In this document: piece after piece, positions 35,186-47,439 of the stretch
Numbering within the stretch: the first letter of the stretch is position 1
Layout of the letters: every line of letters starts with the position of its first letter
Source: Lactifluus volemus
Lineage: Eukaryota > Basidiomycota > Agaricomycetes > Russulales > Russulaceae
NCBI GenBank assembly: GCA_022376515.1
Contig: WTXI01000009.1
Location: forward strand, 434,001-498,000
Direction of reading: 5' to 3'
Length of the DNA stretch: 64,000 bases
Program-made: the position numbers and the translations under genes
Notes under the pieces: model-generated
The model's input: only the letters and a program-made list of their open reading frames with translations
Told to the model about the DNA's origin: nothing
Databases searched by the model: none

Positions 35186-36356
35186 ATGACGAGCAAGGCT
35201 CGCGACATCCCGCCTCACGCTACATCGGGTTCATCACCCTCTAAGAGGTCTCCAGATCGTCAACAGACAGAACGTGAACAAAGACATCACCGCTCTCGCT
35301 CCCCACGCCGTAATCGGCGATCCCGCATGGACTCATATCGTCCGACTCCAGCAGCCTCTCGTAGGGCCTACCGTGCTCGCAGAAGCAGAGAACGCAAGCG
35401 GAGGGATAGGGAATCAAGATCGAGGTCTTTATCGAGGTCAATATCCAGGTCAAGGTCGAGGGACCGGGACTATCATGGCAGGCAGTCAAGGTCACAAACA
35501 AGATCGAGATCCGTTGAACGTGGCCGTGCGCGTTCGGGTTCCAAGTCGCGGTCCCGTTCAAAGTCTCGCTCGTGGTCGAGGTCGAGGTCGCGGTCGCGCG
35601 ATAAGAAAAGCAGCAGTCAACGAAAGCGCGTACGTCGGTCCCGCTCTCGAAGCAGGTCGAAGAGTCGCAGCCGCAGCCGTAGCCGTGAACGAAAACGACG
35701 AAGAAAGAGAGGTGGCAAGAAGAACGTATGTGCTCGTTGGTTTATCTGTACCCTTACTATCGTATTCAATTATGCGCCCTTCAGAGGGAGAAGAGAGAAA
35801 GAAGGAAAAATGGGATGGCATCGGCCGCTGTAGGAGGTCAATGGGGCAAATATGGGATCATAAGCGAATCAGAGTACGTTTGGGCCGCCACTAATCACGT
35901 CTTCTGACGATCCCCTGTAGCATCTTTGCCAAGGGGCCCGAATTTCGCACCTGGCTTGTTGAGGAGCGCAAAATGAACCCAGAAAAGATGTCCAAGGATC
36001 AGAATAAAAAAGAGTTTGCGCGGTTTGTTGAGGACTACAACACTGGTAGGTTCGACCCGTCCTTTCCGATTTCCATCATTAATGGCGATCTCAACATCAC
36101 AGCAACCCTACCCCACGAAAAATTTTACAACATGGAGGCTTATGAAACACGCATGAATGCCATGCGTGCAGGCGAATTTGTGCCACCCCCCGATGACACG
36201 TATGATGTCGATGCAGACATGCGAGCACACCAGAACAATCTCAAGCGGCCTATCGTCGATTCGGAAAGCTACCTCGATAAGGACCAGCTTCAAGAACTGC
36301 GACGCGTACAGCGTGAGCGTGTCGAGGTGCGATTCTCCACTCGTCGTTATAATTGA
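35186..36356 (+). CDS. SCI1-like RS-domain nuclear protein
   Basis: Exons 35186-35725, 35785-35873, 35921-36045 and 36103-36356 give about 335 residues in one frame. The N-terminal ~180 residues are an RS domain with dozens of Arg-Ser dipeptides, as in splicing-associated nuclear proteins. The C-terminal part carries the conserved block GGQWGKYGIISESDIFAKG, then EFRTWLVEERKMNPE, FARFVEDYNTATLPHEKFYN and MEAYETRM, which matches the Style-cell-cycle-inhibitor-1-like family found across eukaryotes (SCI1-A in plants). The role is probably in mRNA processing or cell-cycle-linked splicing; that is inference from family context. The start was chosen because it directly opens the RS domain and all introns then join in frame. 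The gene appears intact and is single copy here. Confidence 0.8.
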
Positions 36357-36633
36357 CATAAAGTTAAAACTCGGGTAGGTCGGCAAGATGAAACTTCTTG
36401 GGATGGACGTCAAAGGAAACATGGGTGTACGGATGGATGGCCCATTAGTGGATGGTTGATATTGATTCTGATCGGGAACAACTATGGTTTGTGATTTTAT
36501 TTTACGGTAATAGTCAAAAATGTACTCTCCGATATATTTGTAGAGTGCAACCATCAGATCCTAGCCGGTTTATGTAATACGCCACGGAAAACGGTGCCAA
36601 TTGTGTTACTCCTGTTACTTGAGCTCTTGTATC
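36357..36633. other. Spacer between SCI1-like and oxidoreductase genes
   Basis: A 277-bp spacer with no ORF of note. It should hold the 3' UTR of the SCI1-like gene and the oxidoreductase promoter. Confidence 0.4.
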
Positions 36634-38241
36634 ATGGTCGATATCCTCGTCATTGGTGCAACCGGCTTTTGTGGTCGCCATGCTGCACGCTACGTCCTTG
36701 AGCACCCGGAACGATCAAAATACTCTGTCGGACTCGCCGCACGGTCTCGCGTCAAGCTCACCTCCATCGGCCTACCCATCAACGACTCTGTCCGAATATT
36801 CGAACTCGATATCTCTGACGAGCGAACCGTAGAATCCGTCGTCAAGCAGGCCAGAGTCGTGCTCAATTGTATTGGTCCATTTTGGCACTATGGCACTCCA
36901 GTCGTGAGGTAAGGTTGACGTCCGATCAACCGCCGCACACATTAAACGTCTTCTTCATTCCTTTGTTTTGCGCGCTCCGAACTGAATGAATTTCCCTTCA
37001 TATCCTTAACCACAGGGCGTGCGCAAGGAATGGCGTACACTATGTTGACATTACCGGAGAAACGCATTGGGTTTTTGATATCATCCACAAGTAAAACAAT
37101 CGCATCCTCCCCTACTTCTATGCCACACAAGAACGCTAACTTGATTTTTCGAATCCTCTCACAGATTTGACTACCTAGCGACAAAACGCACGCAATCATC
37201 GTCCCCTATTGCGGGTTCGACTCGATCCCGTCGGATGCCTTGGTGCACCTCGCCTCAAAGACCCTCGGCCACGTGCCCCTAGCCGAAAGCACGACCGCGG
37301 CGAGGCTCCAAGGCGGGTTTCCAGGTGGCACATTAGCCTCAATCATCACGACATTGGAAGACGTCCCCCGCCACCACCTCGCGCACTCCATGCACGACTG
37401 GGCTCTCTCCCCCGTGTTCGGCGCGCGCTCACCCGCACCCAAGTTCGTCTACCGCCTCGGCAAGAAGCTCCGTGGCGGCTTTTTCATATTTGGTCATGGA
37501 GATCGTGCGCTCGTACAGCGCACCGCTGGTCTGCTTCAACTCGCCCGTCTCCAAGGCACTCATGACCCACTCGTCCCGTCGTACGGCCCAAAGTTCACCT
37601 ATGACGAGTTCCTGCGGACCGGAAACGTGATCTCCGCTTTCTTCCTCAGCTTGACGGTCGCCGTGATTTTTGCCACCCTCTCCTTTGTCACACCCGTGCG
37701 TCTCGTTTCCTACCCCCACGTACCTTGCAACGATCAATCGAATTGATCCTCATGGTAATAATTTTTTTTTCTATATGCAGATCCGGTGGTTGTTCAAACG
37801 TCTGGTGACGCAGCCTGGGTTAGGCCCAGCAGACGGGTAAGTACACCCCCCACCTTTTGTTTGTCTTCCATCTTCTAGCGATGGGGACTGATTTATGACA
37901 TCTACTGTATGACATATCTCAGTACGCTTGAACAAGGTTGGATGGAATACGTCAATGTGACGGCATCAGACGAGCCGACACCTCGGTATGTCAAAACGAT
38001 CATCAGAGCCCGCGGCGATCCGGGTACGTTACTCACGGCCGCGTTCGTGGGCGAGTCTGCCCTCGCGCTGCTGCTTGACAAGCTCCCTCCGCTCGCAGCG
38101 AAAGGCGGCGTGTTGACGCCTATCACCGCCTTTGGAAATAATATCGTTCGTCGTTTGGCGGCAAATAAACGATTTGAGATCAAGAGTGGGATAGTAAGTA
38201 GCCCAGATGATGAGGTTGGGGAGAGTGGGAAATTACGCTAG
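36634..38241 (+). CDS. Saccharopine dehydrogenase-like oxidoreductase (SCCPDH family)
   Basis: The protein begins MVDILVIGATGFCGRHAARYV, a Rossmann fold with the GxxGxxG nucleotide-binding motif. Further family hallmarks are LNCIGPFWHYGTPVVRAC, GVHYVDITGETHWV, IIVPYCGFDSIPSDAL and a hydrophobic segment (VISAFFLSLTVAVIFATLSF, about residue 300) that suits lipid-droplet or membrane association. Exons are 36634-36908, 37016-37090, 37165-37695, 37781-37836 and 37923-38241. A single A is missing in ACAAAAC near 37180; with it, exon 3 continues smoothly. The family resembles saccharopine dehydrogenases and trans-acting enoyl reductases, but the substrate is unknown; a role in lysine synthesis should not be assumed. 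Confidence 0.85.
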
Positions 38242-40195
38242 GAAGCCATCCGTTTTGTGTAGTCTCAAAAAGTAATATCATTTCTATTTATTTAAGACGA
38301 CAGACCACGCGCGCGTTCTCATTCTTCCACAAAGACTAGCCGGACGCAGCCATCTATTTCTATTTCGCGTTGCACGGGCCGTTTTCCAGTTCCGAAAATA
38401 TCACCGTCAAGGAAGGGTGCGAGTGGCGTTGCGGCAGTAGAATCTTCCACCCATCATATATGCATGTGCACGAGAGCGTCGGCGAGCTGGACGGGTCCTT
38501 GATTACATCGTCGTGGTGGTCCGGTTTGACGGTAGATTGCGGAGAGCCTGCACGCGTCGTCGGCGATGTGGGTGGCACAGACCCCGAGCCCGACCGTGAA
38601 CCCGAACCGGCCAACTCGAGCTCTTTGTCGGGTGAAGATGAAGTTCCATTCATGCGTGATGCGTCCTCGTCTTGACCATTCATACTACGCGTCGATTTCC
38701 ACGCGCACGCGTCCTAAACCCATGCAAAAAATAGAAAAAAAAAGTTTTGTCAGGACCTTCCCGTTGGACAAGTAGAACCGGAACTGTAGTACTCACGTGA
38801 ATTCTGAGAGCATGCGTGGGTAGCATTTTTTTTTTATAACTTCTGACTGGGCTCCTAATGGCAGTAGAAATTTTTATGATAATAAACCACGCAAGAACTG
38901 GGGACGGTGGTTAGAGCTATTGTGAGCGTGGCTCGGTTACAGGACATGAGCCAGACTTAACTTGTAGTATTAGTACGATGTACGCGCGCTCTGAGCATGT
39001 ACTACGACGTGTGCTTGTGATGGGTAAAGAAGTAGTGCCCGTGTTGCCTCAAAGGCGGCTTAACGACACGACGTGGCTCAATTGCGACACGGAAGCAAGG
39101 CACAGAATGCCCGCCCAATGAAACCATATGGAACACGGTTATGGAACACCTACCTGCCAAGTGCACGTCAACGACGACGTGACATCAGTCCTCGTTTTGA
39201 ACATTTTAAGGTTTTGTTTTGTCAAAGGCGGGGTCAAAGTCGCTCCGTCGCGAGGGGTCACTCCATCACGAAGCCGCCTCTCTCCCCCTGTCTGTCTGTT
39301 TGGCTCATCAAAAACCTTGTAACTCGAGAGCTTCGAGCTGATCCATACTTAGATGATTGATTGGAATGGAAAACATTCCATTTGGTGCACCGGTTCGGAG
39401 AGAGGGTCCATGGCGGCTCCAAGATCGATCGAATCTCCGATTGGATTGTGATATCCTAGATACTGCATCTCCTCATGGCGGCTGCGTGACAATGTCTGTC
39501 GCTCATGCACTCATGATTTAAATTGGCAGCGGAACCCTGTCTGGTTGGTCTGAAATCGCCGGAGAAAAAAACAACCTCCCGAGTTGCTTGCTCAACAGTT
39601 TACGTACAACTTAGCGGAAGACCTCGTGGTTGCAAGTCGTCCACATTCTCTCTAGTTGGGTCATTGACCTTCTGTCACCACTTAACTTTGCTACCGCGCA
39701 GGAGGGACAAAGCACCTTGACAAACGTAAGTAGGAATGGGAACAACTCAGCGTTCTACTTTTTTTTGGCTGTTCTCGTCCGGTTTCACAACGAACACGCT
39801 TGACGGTGAAATATGCCCGAACTTGGCAATATTCGACTGAAGACTTCGGGTAGATGAATTCCATCTGAACCAGCTTCTGCTCGATCGCCTGCTAACGAAT
39901 CTTGTTTACGAGTCGTGTACGGCGCCGCCGGGTCCCACGTATAGAGGACAAGATACTCATTTTAGCTCTGCGTAATCCACATTTCGTCTGGCCTTTCACC
40001 TTTGTTCAGTGATTCTCTAGTCTCGGCTCCAGACGTTCTATCTCCTCGGAATTCAATATCCTCCTAATTTTGTTATGCGACTCGTATAAATACACCAACA
40101 ATCCTCTCGCTCTTTTCCCAGTTGCGACACTCAAACTCCTCTCATTTACTGCTCCCAGGTTTCTCCCAGTGTCTACCATACCCAACAAAAAAACC
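38242..40195. other. Long spacer, one unproven small ORF pair
   Basis: Overlapping ORFs on both strands at 38360-38683 are each about 100 codons; the minus-strand one (ending ILLPQRHSHPSLTVIFSELE) looks somewhat more protein-like, but no motif, intron or start context supports either. The remaining 38700-40195 shows only short ORFs and homopolymers. Confidence 0.35.
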
Positions 40196-40910
40196 ATGTT
40201 GTCTCTGAAAATCACGCTCCTTGCTTTCGCGTTTTTCGCCACTTTGTCTTATGCAATTCCTTCTTCACCGCGGTCATCCAAAGATCCCAAGGCTCTGATC
40301 ACGGACGCAAGTGCTCGTATCGTGCAGACCTTCGATCCTTTCTGTATGCGCTACCTTCCGACGCCTCATGAAATGCATGCTCACCGCATTTACATAGATC
40401 ATGTTCCTCCCAATGCGAAACCCGATTATCTCGCTTCTATCCTCAATGAAGTTGTTGAATTGTCAGAGATCTCGTCAATGCCCTCCAACTAACAAACCTC
40501 GGCGCTTGTAGCTGCAGTGGGAAGACATACTTGTCCTCGTCGCCACATTAATTAAGGTCCTTGTGATTCTGTTGTCTGGCTCCTTTCTCCTATGCTCATA
40601 TTTTCCCACTGCAGGACATCATTGATCCCATTGTCGTTGCATGCGGTTCATATTCCGACTTAACATCCCTTCTCAACAACCTCATGTCCGTTGTCTCTTC
40701 TTGATTTTTCGGGAACGTTGCTAAACGCCTTGTCTGTAACTCAGAACTGTTCTTGTTCAACTAGTCGATGTGGTCCTTGCAGTAGTTGGTGTCAGCGTTG
40801 CAGAACTCGTCCTCCTCCTCATCCGTAATGGGTGTGCAGCGACCATCCTTGGCCTGAATCTCAGTGGTCTTATCCAATGTTTTGGCCTCCGTGAATTATC
40901 AAAGGTTTAG
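40196..40910 (+). CDS. Small secreted hydrophobic protein, copy 1 (possibly defective)
   Basis: This is a paralogue of the gene at 53646-54461. It has a signal peptide (MLSLKITLLAFAFFATLSYA) and the family stretch DPKALITDASARIVQTFDPF. A second exon (from 40398) carries YLASILNEVVEL, followed after a frame break near 40465 by RDLVNALQLTNLGACSC. Further exons give EDILVLVATLIK, then DIIDPIVVACGSYSDLTSLL, and a last hydrophobic part VQLVDVVLAVVGVSVAELVL to a TAG at 40910. At least two frame breaks (about 40465 and 40520) are present; copy 2 has none. These may be sequencing deletions or true decay. The family seems to be fungal-specific; function unknown. Confidence 0.55.
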
Positions 40911-41920
40911 GCCTCGGTGATCTTGTTGGTAATCTGTTGTGATTCCACTGTGTTCGAGGGCATATATACCCCCGCCTTTTTATTTCTTTAACCAAGGACT
41001 ACAGATTCGCTTTTGTTTTCAGTTGCATATGACCTTTGCGCTTCCGAGTCGCCTTCTGTTACTTGTTTTGGTATTAACACCTGTACATCGCCCCGTAGGC
41101 TTGTTCTGTCTGCCTTGTTCTCGGTAATGACTAGGTGCTTCACGTGCATTAGGCTGGATTAAAAATTCTACAGTAAATATCACGTCTCAGATTCTTCTCT
41201 CTTGCCATCGAATCCGACAAGTTCTCAAACGTCGCAACGTCGCTTCCTTACCAAGCCTTGGCACTAATAGGAAGATAACATCCTTATCGGCATGCGCGTC
41301 ATCGAGCTCTCGCGCAAGCCTGCAGCCACAAACTCACAGGCCACGGCGACGCAATGGCATCACTCAGTCTGACGCTCACTCCAAAGCTTTGGGCACGCAC
41401 GGCTCGCACGTAGCATTCTCTACGCATTCTGGGATGTGTCATCTCCCTAAGCGAATTATCAAAAAGTGAAGTGATACCTGCCTGCCAGCTCTGATGAAAG
41501 AATGCAACTCGATTCTCGACGGGTTTTCAACGTCACGGTGAATGGCCTCTCTATTCAACTGCATCATCTGCTGTGTTACCAGCTAGATGCGTCTCACGGA
41601 ATCTAGCTCTACTGTGATAGTACTTGTGTCGTATACGTACCCCGCTGAGTCTTCGAGTGGAAAGGCTGACCGCAGCAGTAATCCAAAGTTGGTACGTGAC
41701 AATGGTAACGCCGTACGAGTGTTGAATATGACGTGCACACGCATGAATAATCGTTAGATTTTCGAGGCGATTAACTTCCAACTGACTTGAATCCTGATAT
41801 GAAGCGAAGAAGAAACATGCTACGCACCAGTATCTATGCTCCCTCAATTTCGTATAAGATGCGTGATCGAGGACAATCAATAGTACCTGGCCTCTTCAAG
41901 ACGTCCAGTCTCGTCACACG
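40911..41920. other. Spacer, no gene recognised
   Basis: A 1-kb stretch without a convincing ORF. It contains ATATATACC near 40961 and several short ORFs without motifs. The last few hundred bases should be the promoter of the SnoaL-like gene. Confidence 0.4.
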
Positions 41921-42542
41921 ATGTCCAAGCCAAACTTCCAATGGCCTCTCGATCCCTCCCCGCAGTTGAGAGTCGTGTTCGATTACTTGAACCACCTCTC
42001 GCGCTGGGAACTCGATGAGCTCAGCCTGCTGTCCTCAGCTAATTTCATCAAGGAGACCTTACCCGCATCCATGGGTGTACCATCCCGAACCAAGAGCGAA
42101 CATATCGCCTTTCTGAAGGAACTCCAAGATTCGTTGTACAATTTCCCTCTAGAGGTATGTTTCAACAGCATGGTCGCCGTGTCCCCCCGCTCTATTTCCC
42201 GTTTGGCTGATTGGGGGGTGTGTGCCATTGAAGATCATGGTATACGACATGAATGAGAGCAAGGGTAAAGTTTGGGTACACGTACGCACCATCCCCCTTT
42301 TATGCCCTCCACGCATTGCTAAGAAGAGAAATTCGGGAAATGACTGCATGGCGCTTGCACAGATGTTCATAAACCCGACCCACGTCGAATGTTTCTTCTT
42401 ATTCGAGTTTGGTACCGGAGTGGAGGAGGAGCTCATCGTTAAGGTCATCGAGTTCGTTGACTTCGTTGACAGCAAGAAGTTCACGGAAATGAACGCTCAA
42501 ATCAGGCAAAGTGTCAAGTCAAGTTCTAAGTTCATTTTGTAA
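41921..42542 (+). CDS. SnoaL-like (NTF2-fold) small protein
   Basis: Exons 41921-42154, 42234-42281 and 42363-42542 give about 153 residues. The first exon reads VFDYLNHLSRWELDELSLLS, then LPASMGVPSRTKSEHIAFLK, typical of the fungal SnoaL-like family that opens with a helix pair and a SxGxPxRxK-type loop. The second exon gives IMVYDMNESKGKVWVH and the third LIVKVIEFVDFVDSKKF, the usual last strand and helix. Family members are small single-domain proteins with NTF2-like folds, some polyketide cyclases, many unassigned. If the second intron is retained the frame stays open (readthrough 42282-42362), so the exon border is uncertain. No catalytic role can be stated. Confidence 0.7.
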
Positions 42543-42950
42543 TTTTGTTCTTGGCAAGTAGAGCTATAACATGGATAATCCCAAAAGTCCAAACAAGGGA
42601 CTAGGGGGGCAGATCGCCTGTGGAACATATAGTCACGTGAAGAGGCACACGATCACGTGAGAGAGGTAGGTCCGAAATGAAAAGAAATTTAATTTAAGTT
42701 TTCTAAGTGCGGTGGGGTTTGTCACGCCTGCCTGTGTCGGAGTTTACAATGTCACAAAAATGGCATGCTTAGCGCTCGCGCTCTGACACAACAGGCAATC
42801 AGAATCCGCAAGGGGGTAGGGGACTTGAGGATGTCATCATTGGGAAAATCGCCAAGTCAGCAGCCTGTGTTCCGGAATATAAGAGGAGGTCTTCACGTTC
42901 CTCATCCCTATCGGCGAACTTTTCTGCACCTACGTCAACACACATCAAAC
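42543..42950. other. Spacer upstream of protease-like gene
   Basis: About 400 bp holding the 3' end of the SnoaL-like gene and the promoter of the next gene. AATATAAGAGGAGG at 42877-42890 resembles a TATA box about 70 bp before the start at 42951. Two CACGTGA elements occur near 42633 and 42654. Confidence 0.45.
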
Positions 42951-45009
42951 ATGGATCCTGCGAGTGAGTGCCACCATCTTGTTCCCTCGCTGTTCCACAC
43001 TGACTTTTTGAAGCTTCTGCGTTCACCGAAGATGATCTGAAAAATGCCGGCTCCTGGGTGATGGCGAGTCCTTAGCCTTTTTGCGCATATCTCACACTTA
43101 CCATCTCTCTTGTAGGCGTTTACCCTCTCGTCACACAGGTATGGAGACGATGGCACAGCACCCCGACCTCCTAAGCGAGTCCCTTAGCTTCTTTCCGCAT
43201 CTGTACCACACTTACCACTTCGCGTTTAGATCTGTCCTTGTTTACGCTCGAGTGCATTAACTACTCGAACCATCTAAAGTCACCCGTCTCGCCAATTCTA
43301 GCGATGCGTCTACCGCCTTCTCTGCTCCCCTCGACCGCCACCGCTGCCGGCCCATACGTTATCTCGGATTGGGAGAAGACCACCTACTATCACGGTATCT
43401 CTCTCGACCCTCCTAAGCTCCTCTACCGCTCGGATCTCCAAACAAATCCCTTCCCCATCCCCAAGGGCAGATTCCCTCATTACTCTACTAAGACCGTCTA
43501 TGGAGTATTCAACTCACCGCTCAACGATGTCTGGGATGATGTCGCTCCCCAGATCTGCAAAATCTTGAAGGCTCGAGGTATTCGTTACTCAGCCGTCAAG
43601 GCAGCTCGTTTCGTCTCCCACGGCGAGGACGGGAAGGATAGTCTTGGTCCCATCGTTATTTGGATTGCGACCCATCCCACTACCACACCGCCGAGAACGC
43701 GCACGACGTTTCCCCAGATATCCTCAGTCTTCTCGAGGCCAATGGAGTCGAGGGAGCCGTGGTAGAGTGGTACGAGGGAGCGATTGAGAAGCTGTCAGGT
43801 CCAGCCCTTCTGCGCGTCACCGACGACACAACCCCACCTACTACCTCCGTCGCTTGCTGACTGCTGCGCTCGGTATGCCTATCGCTACTGCGGAGAGGGA
43901 GGACGATGATGCTCAGGGGAGCGTCGCGCTGTTCTTCCACGAGAACAAGGACAGGCGCGGCGACCCTAGCGCCAAGGTCTTCGCTGTTAGCAACTGCCAC
44001 GTTCTCCGCAAGAACACCACCGTCGCGTACGAATTCAAGGCCCTGGCGCATCTCCCCAGCACGTTCGACTTGCCGGATTTCGTCGATTCCAGCGCGGCCT
44101 CGACGAAATCAAGGACTGCGTCGCTGGCCTCGGAATGGACGCCGACCTCTTGACTAGGAGGATTGCGGCGTTGGAGGCGAAGCCGGAGAGCGAGGACTCG
44201 GAGGAGGTGGCGAAGGACAAGGCGGCCCTGGAGGCTAAGGGAATAAGTTGGTCAAATTGAAGAAGAAATCGGCGTCATCGAGACCTTCTACAAGGACACC
44301 ATCGCCCAATGGGGTGATATTGCGCGCCGAAACATTGGCCACGTCGCTTGGGCCCCCAAGATCTCCGTCGATGTCGAGGGTCACCGCTACACCTGGGACA
44401 TTGGTACGTTCGAGGTTGATGCAGCGAAGTTCAAGTCCCATTTCAAAGGCAACGTCGTCGACTTAGGTGCATTCTGCCTCGTCTTTCTCATAATTACCTC
44501 GTCTAATAAAAACAACCTTCAGGAGCCAAGTTTACTCCCTGGAAACTCACCAAGATGTTCTACGCTCAAAGTGGCGGTAGGACGGTGTTCAAGTTCCCCG
44601 CCGATGGCCAGCTCAGGATCAACGGTTGCGTCACGCGCGAGCTCCTGGCTAATCCCGATTGTTTCGATAGCAACGGCGAGCCCTGCCTCATCGTCATGAA
44701 GGACGGGAACACCACTGACCTTACGGTGGGACGCTACGCCGGCCTGGAGGCCTACCTTTGCGATGAGCTTGGCGTCGAGTCCATAGAACTCCCCATCTAT
44801 AACTACGACAAGCAATCCGGCTCGTTCTCCGCCAAGGGCGACTCAGGCTCGCTCATCTTCGATGGCAACGGTAAGATGGTCGGCATTCTCCACTCTGGCA
44901 TGCCAAAGGCCGGAGCAATCATGTCACCTACGCCACCCCTGCCTGGTGGATTATCGAGCGAATCAAACTCCACTATCCGCACGCCGACTTCAACCGCGAG
45001 TCCTTCTAA
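42951..45009 (+). CDS. Chymotrypsin-fold serine protease-like protein
   Basis: The predicted N-terminus MDPA-SVYPLVTQ is assembled from two small exons (42951-42963 and about 43116-43138), then LSLFTLECINYSN from about 43232. Conserved blocks follow: VYGVFNSPLNDVWDDVAPQI, ARGIRYSAVKAARFVSHGED, ILSLLEANGVEGAVVEWYEG, VFAVSNCHVLRKNTTV (a His that suits the catalytic triad) and, near the end, FSAKGDSGSLIFDGNGKMVG with the GDSGS nucleophile motif. The last exon ends YPHADFNRESF with a TAA at 45007. At least six single-base losses are needed to read it through (about 43685, 43830, 44083, 44238, 44268 and 44910), all of one base and nearly all in short runs. No signal peptide is seen. Whether it cleaves proteins is unproven; the acid of the triad was not located. 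Confidence 0.65.
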
Positions 45010-45891
45010 ACGCGGAACACAATCTGTCGGTGCTGACAGGCCCGTGCGTAAATACATTCGGGCGGGACTGACTGACGTCACGTAGTAGACAACGCAAAGC
45101 AGGGAAAGGAGCTGATTATACTGATCAGCTTGATCGATGAGTCTTTGGTACTACGCTTGACTAGCGGTGAAACTGCCAAAGTAGCCGTAGGCACAGAATC
45201 AAACTCATCAGAGGGGAGAAACGATGTGACTCATATCCCAATTTCTCTACCCACGCCAATGTCAATACGGGAACCTTCCTCACATATGACTTCACACTTT
45301 GATCGATTGAGCTAGCTCAGAAAGAACCAAGAACACTTATGCTACTACTGGAAAACGCCTCAAGGAGGCGTTCAGTATTAGCAAATCTTTGATGTTTCTT
45401 GGCCAATGCATAATGTGTGCCGACCAGAAGCAAATAGCGCAGAGTCAACGTTCCGATACAAGAAACGCAAAAAAATCCCTGCGTGCCTTTCAGACATAGC
45501 AACCTATTTCACGGTGCAGGGCGAGTATTAAGCCCATCACCTGTAAGATCCACGAAGCTTATCTCAGCCAGACGGTGATCATGAACATCAATCCTTTTGA
45601 TACTAGATTTGGCGAGATTGAAATGCGATGAAGTTTGCTGCTCAGGCTAGAGAGGTGACGTTCGTTGCCCCACAGTCAACAGGACGTACGTAGACACGAC
45701 GTGGAACGCCGAACACAAGTCGCGGGAGTAGCACTAGGCGAACAAAGACAATCGATCGATGGATCACAGGTAACTAGCAGGTTAACCTGTCTTGCCACGC
45801 TGCACCGTGAACAAGCGATAATAACCAGCACGAGATGACTGGAGGAACCCCATATTAGAGCGCCTTCTTCCCACACGAACTCTACTTGATA
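45010..45891. other. Convergent spacer, no gene recognised
   Basis: Lies between the 3' ends of the protease-like gene and CWC15. Only short ORFs without motifs are present. Confidence 0.4.
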
Positions 45892-46907
45892 AAGCGCGAC
45901 ATGAATTTCCTGTGCAAAGAATGAGTCACAAGTGGAGGATAGCGAATTCGTGGATGTACTTATGGAACTCGGTCCGAAGAAGGTCATTGACGAATTGCCC
46001 TTGAGCATGGTCTTTGTCACTCACTGCCTGGTTCTTGAAAATGAGGTCTGTATAGAAGTACAGATATCATATGCTGTGATCCATGTGAGATATCTAAGAA
46101 ACGCACCGTCATCCCAACGCCGCTTCACAGCAAAGGTGCCCGGTGCTGTCGTGTTTATACCTGGCGCGTTGCCCAGCGCAGCAGCAAGGTTGAGTAAAGG
46201 ATTTGCAGTCGCTATTTGCGCCTCTCGTTCAGCCTCGGTGGCTGCGGCCTCTGCTTCTTCGACACGCGCTTTTTCTGCTGCTCGTTCACGCTTGATTTTC
46301 TCGAGCTCACGAAGTAGCTCTGCAGTGTCATCCTCCTCGTCATCCTCCTCCTCCTCCTCGTCACCGTCATCATCGCCATTAGAATGTTCATCTTGCGCAT
46401 TCGTTTCTCCACTGTTGTGGATGTCAGCCGATGAGTGAGTGCCACTAGAGAAATGCGACATCCCACGCACTTGGTATCCCCGTTCGGGCCGCCTACATCC
46501 TCATCTTCGTCACTGTCTGCATCCCTATCCATCTCTAATGCGTCTTGTAAAACTTTTCGCCGCTTGTTCGCCTCCCCATCCTCGATTGCTGCAGGGGCCA
46601 GTGGTAGGTCTTCCACTGGTAATCCGGCCGCCTTTCGCTTCTTCGCACGCGCATCGGCTTCCGCAGCAAGAAGGTCAGCTCGCAAGTCGCGCTTTTTAAC
46701 CTCATCTACGGAGTTTGACCAGGCTGTCTGAAAGTGGACGGGACGTTGAAAGTGAGTGCGTGTTTGAGAAAGAGACTAAAAAATCGTTTCGTACCGGAAT
46801 TTGAGCTTGGTATGCGCGGCCATGTCGCGCACAGAGTACTGGCGCGAACCTCCCTTCACTTCTCGCGCTTGGGCAGGATCCCATGTCGGTCTGTGCGCTG
46901 TGGACAT
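45892..46907 (-). CDS. cwc15: Pre-mRNA-splicing factor Cwc15
   Basis: This is a component of the Prp19/NTC-associated spliceosome in the nucleus. Exons run 46795-46907, 46471-46727, 46107-46411, 45960-46047 and 45892-45909. The N-terminus MSTAHRPTWDPAQAREVKGG, followed by SRQYSVRDMAAHTKLKFR, is the family hallmark. A middle acidic/coiled region (DEEEEEDDEEDDTAELLREL, then EKIKRERAAEKARVEEAEAA) follows, and the C-terminus TFAVKRRWDD-LIFKNQA ... FVNDLLRTEFHKKFMSRFIK is also diagnostic. One base is missing in exon 2 near 46713 (CC instead of CCC, giving a false stop after KFRQPGQTP); with it, the protein reads through to the TAG at 45892. The gene should be essential, so this break is most likely a sequence error. 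Confidence 0.92.
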
Positions 46908-47439
46908 CTTATTAACGAGGAGAGAGCGAGGTGTCGAGAGAAAGGTCAGTTGTGCTGACTAATCAGCCTCCGGGGAACGTGATCGTGGGCGCCAACAGAC
47001 CGTTACCCCCAGCCGATACGTACGTACTAGTACAGTAGCAAGCCAACCGTGTCCTCGCTTTTGTAGCATGTTGCACTATACAAATGCTGATCAAAAAAAA
47101 TCAACATTTTCAAGGATTAATCAACTTTCAAATTTGCAATCATGTTTACTGTGCACAGGCTTTGAATATACTGACAATGCCAGGTCGTCGCAGATAGCAT
47201 CTTTAATTACCAGCATAACTCTGCCGGGATGTCTCTGCCTCCTAGATTTCATTTCCGGGCTAAATAGTAACGCGGACCAGTGGCCGCAGCGGTAGGGAGA
47301 TATCCGGTAAGAGTCGGAGCACATGATCCAAAAAAAGGATTTTTCGGCGAAGGAGACCTAAATGGGGAAATATGCTGGCCCTGATCTCAACATGCAACCT
47401 CTTCTCACCTCAGGTGACAGTACTACGATACGCAGTGCC
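46908..47439. other. Spacer between CWC15 and right repeat arm
   Basis: Contains the CWC15 promoter and AT-rich sequence with an A-run near 47093 and CCGATACGTACGTACTAGTACAGTA near 47014. No gene is recognised. Confidence 0.4.

Noticed and set aside
34964..35833. A 289-codon frame starting upstream of the SCI1-like ATG
   Set aside because: It opens with a non-ATG codon and runs past the exon 1 donor at 35726; the conserved C-terminal block only joins when the three introns are removed.
38360..38683. Overlapping ORFs of about 100 codons on both strands
   Set aside because: No motif, splice pattern or homologous copy in the window; both strands being open suggests composition rather than coding.
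46021..46470. Acidic minus-strand ORF as a separate gene
   Set aside because: It is exon 3 of CWC15 with flanking intron sequence, not an independent gene.
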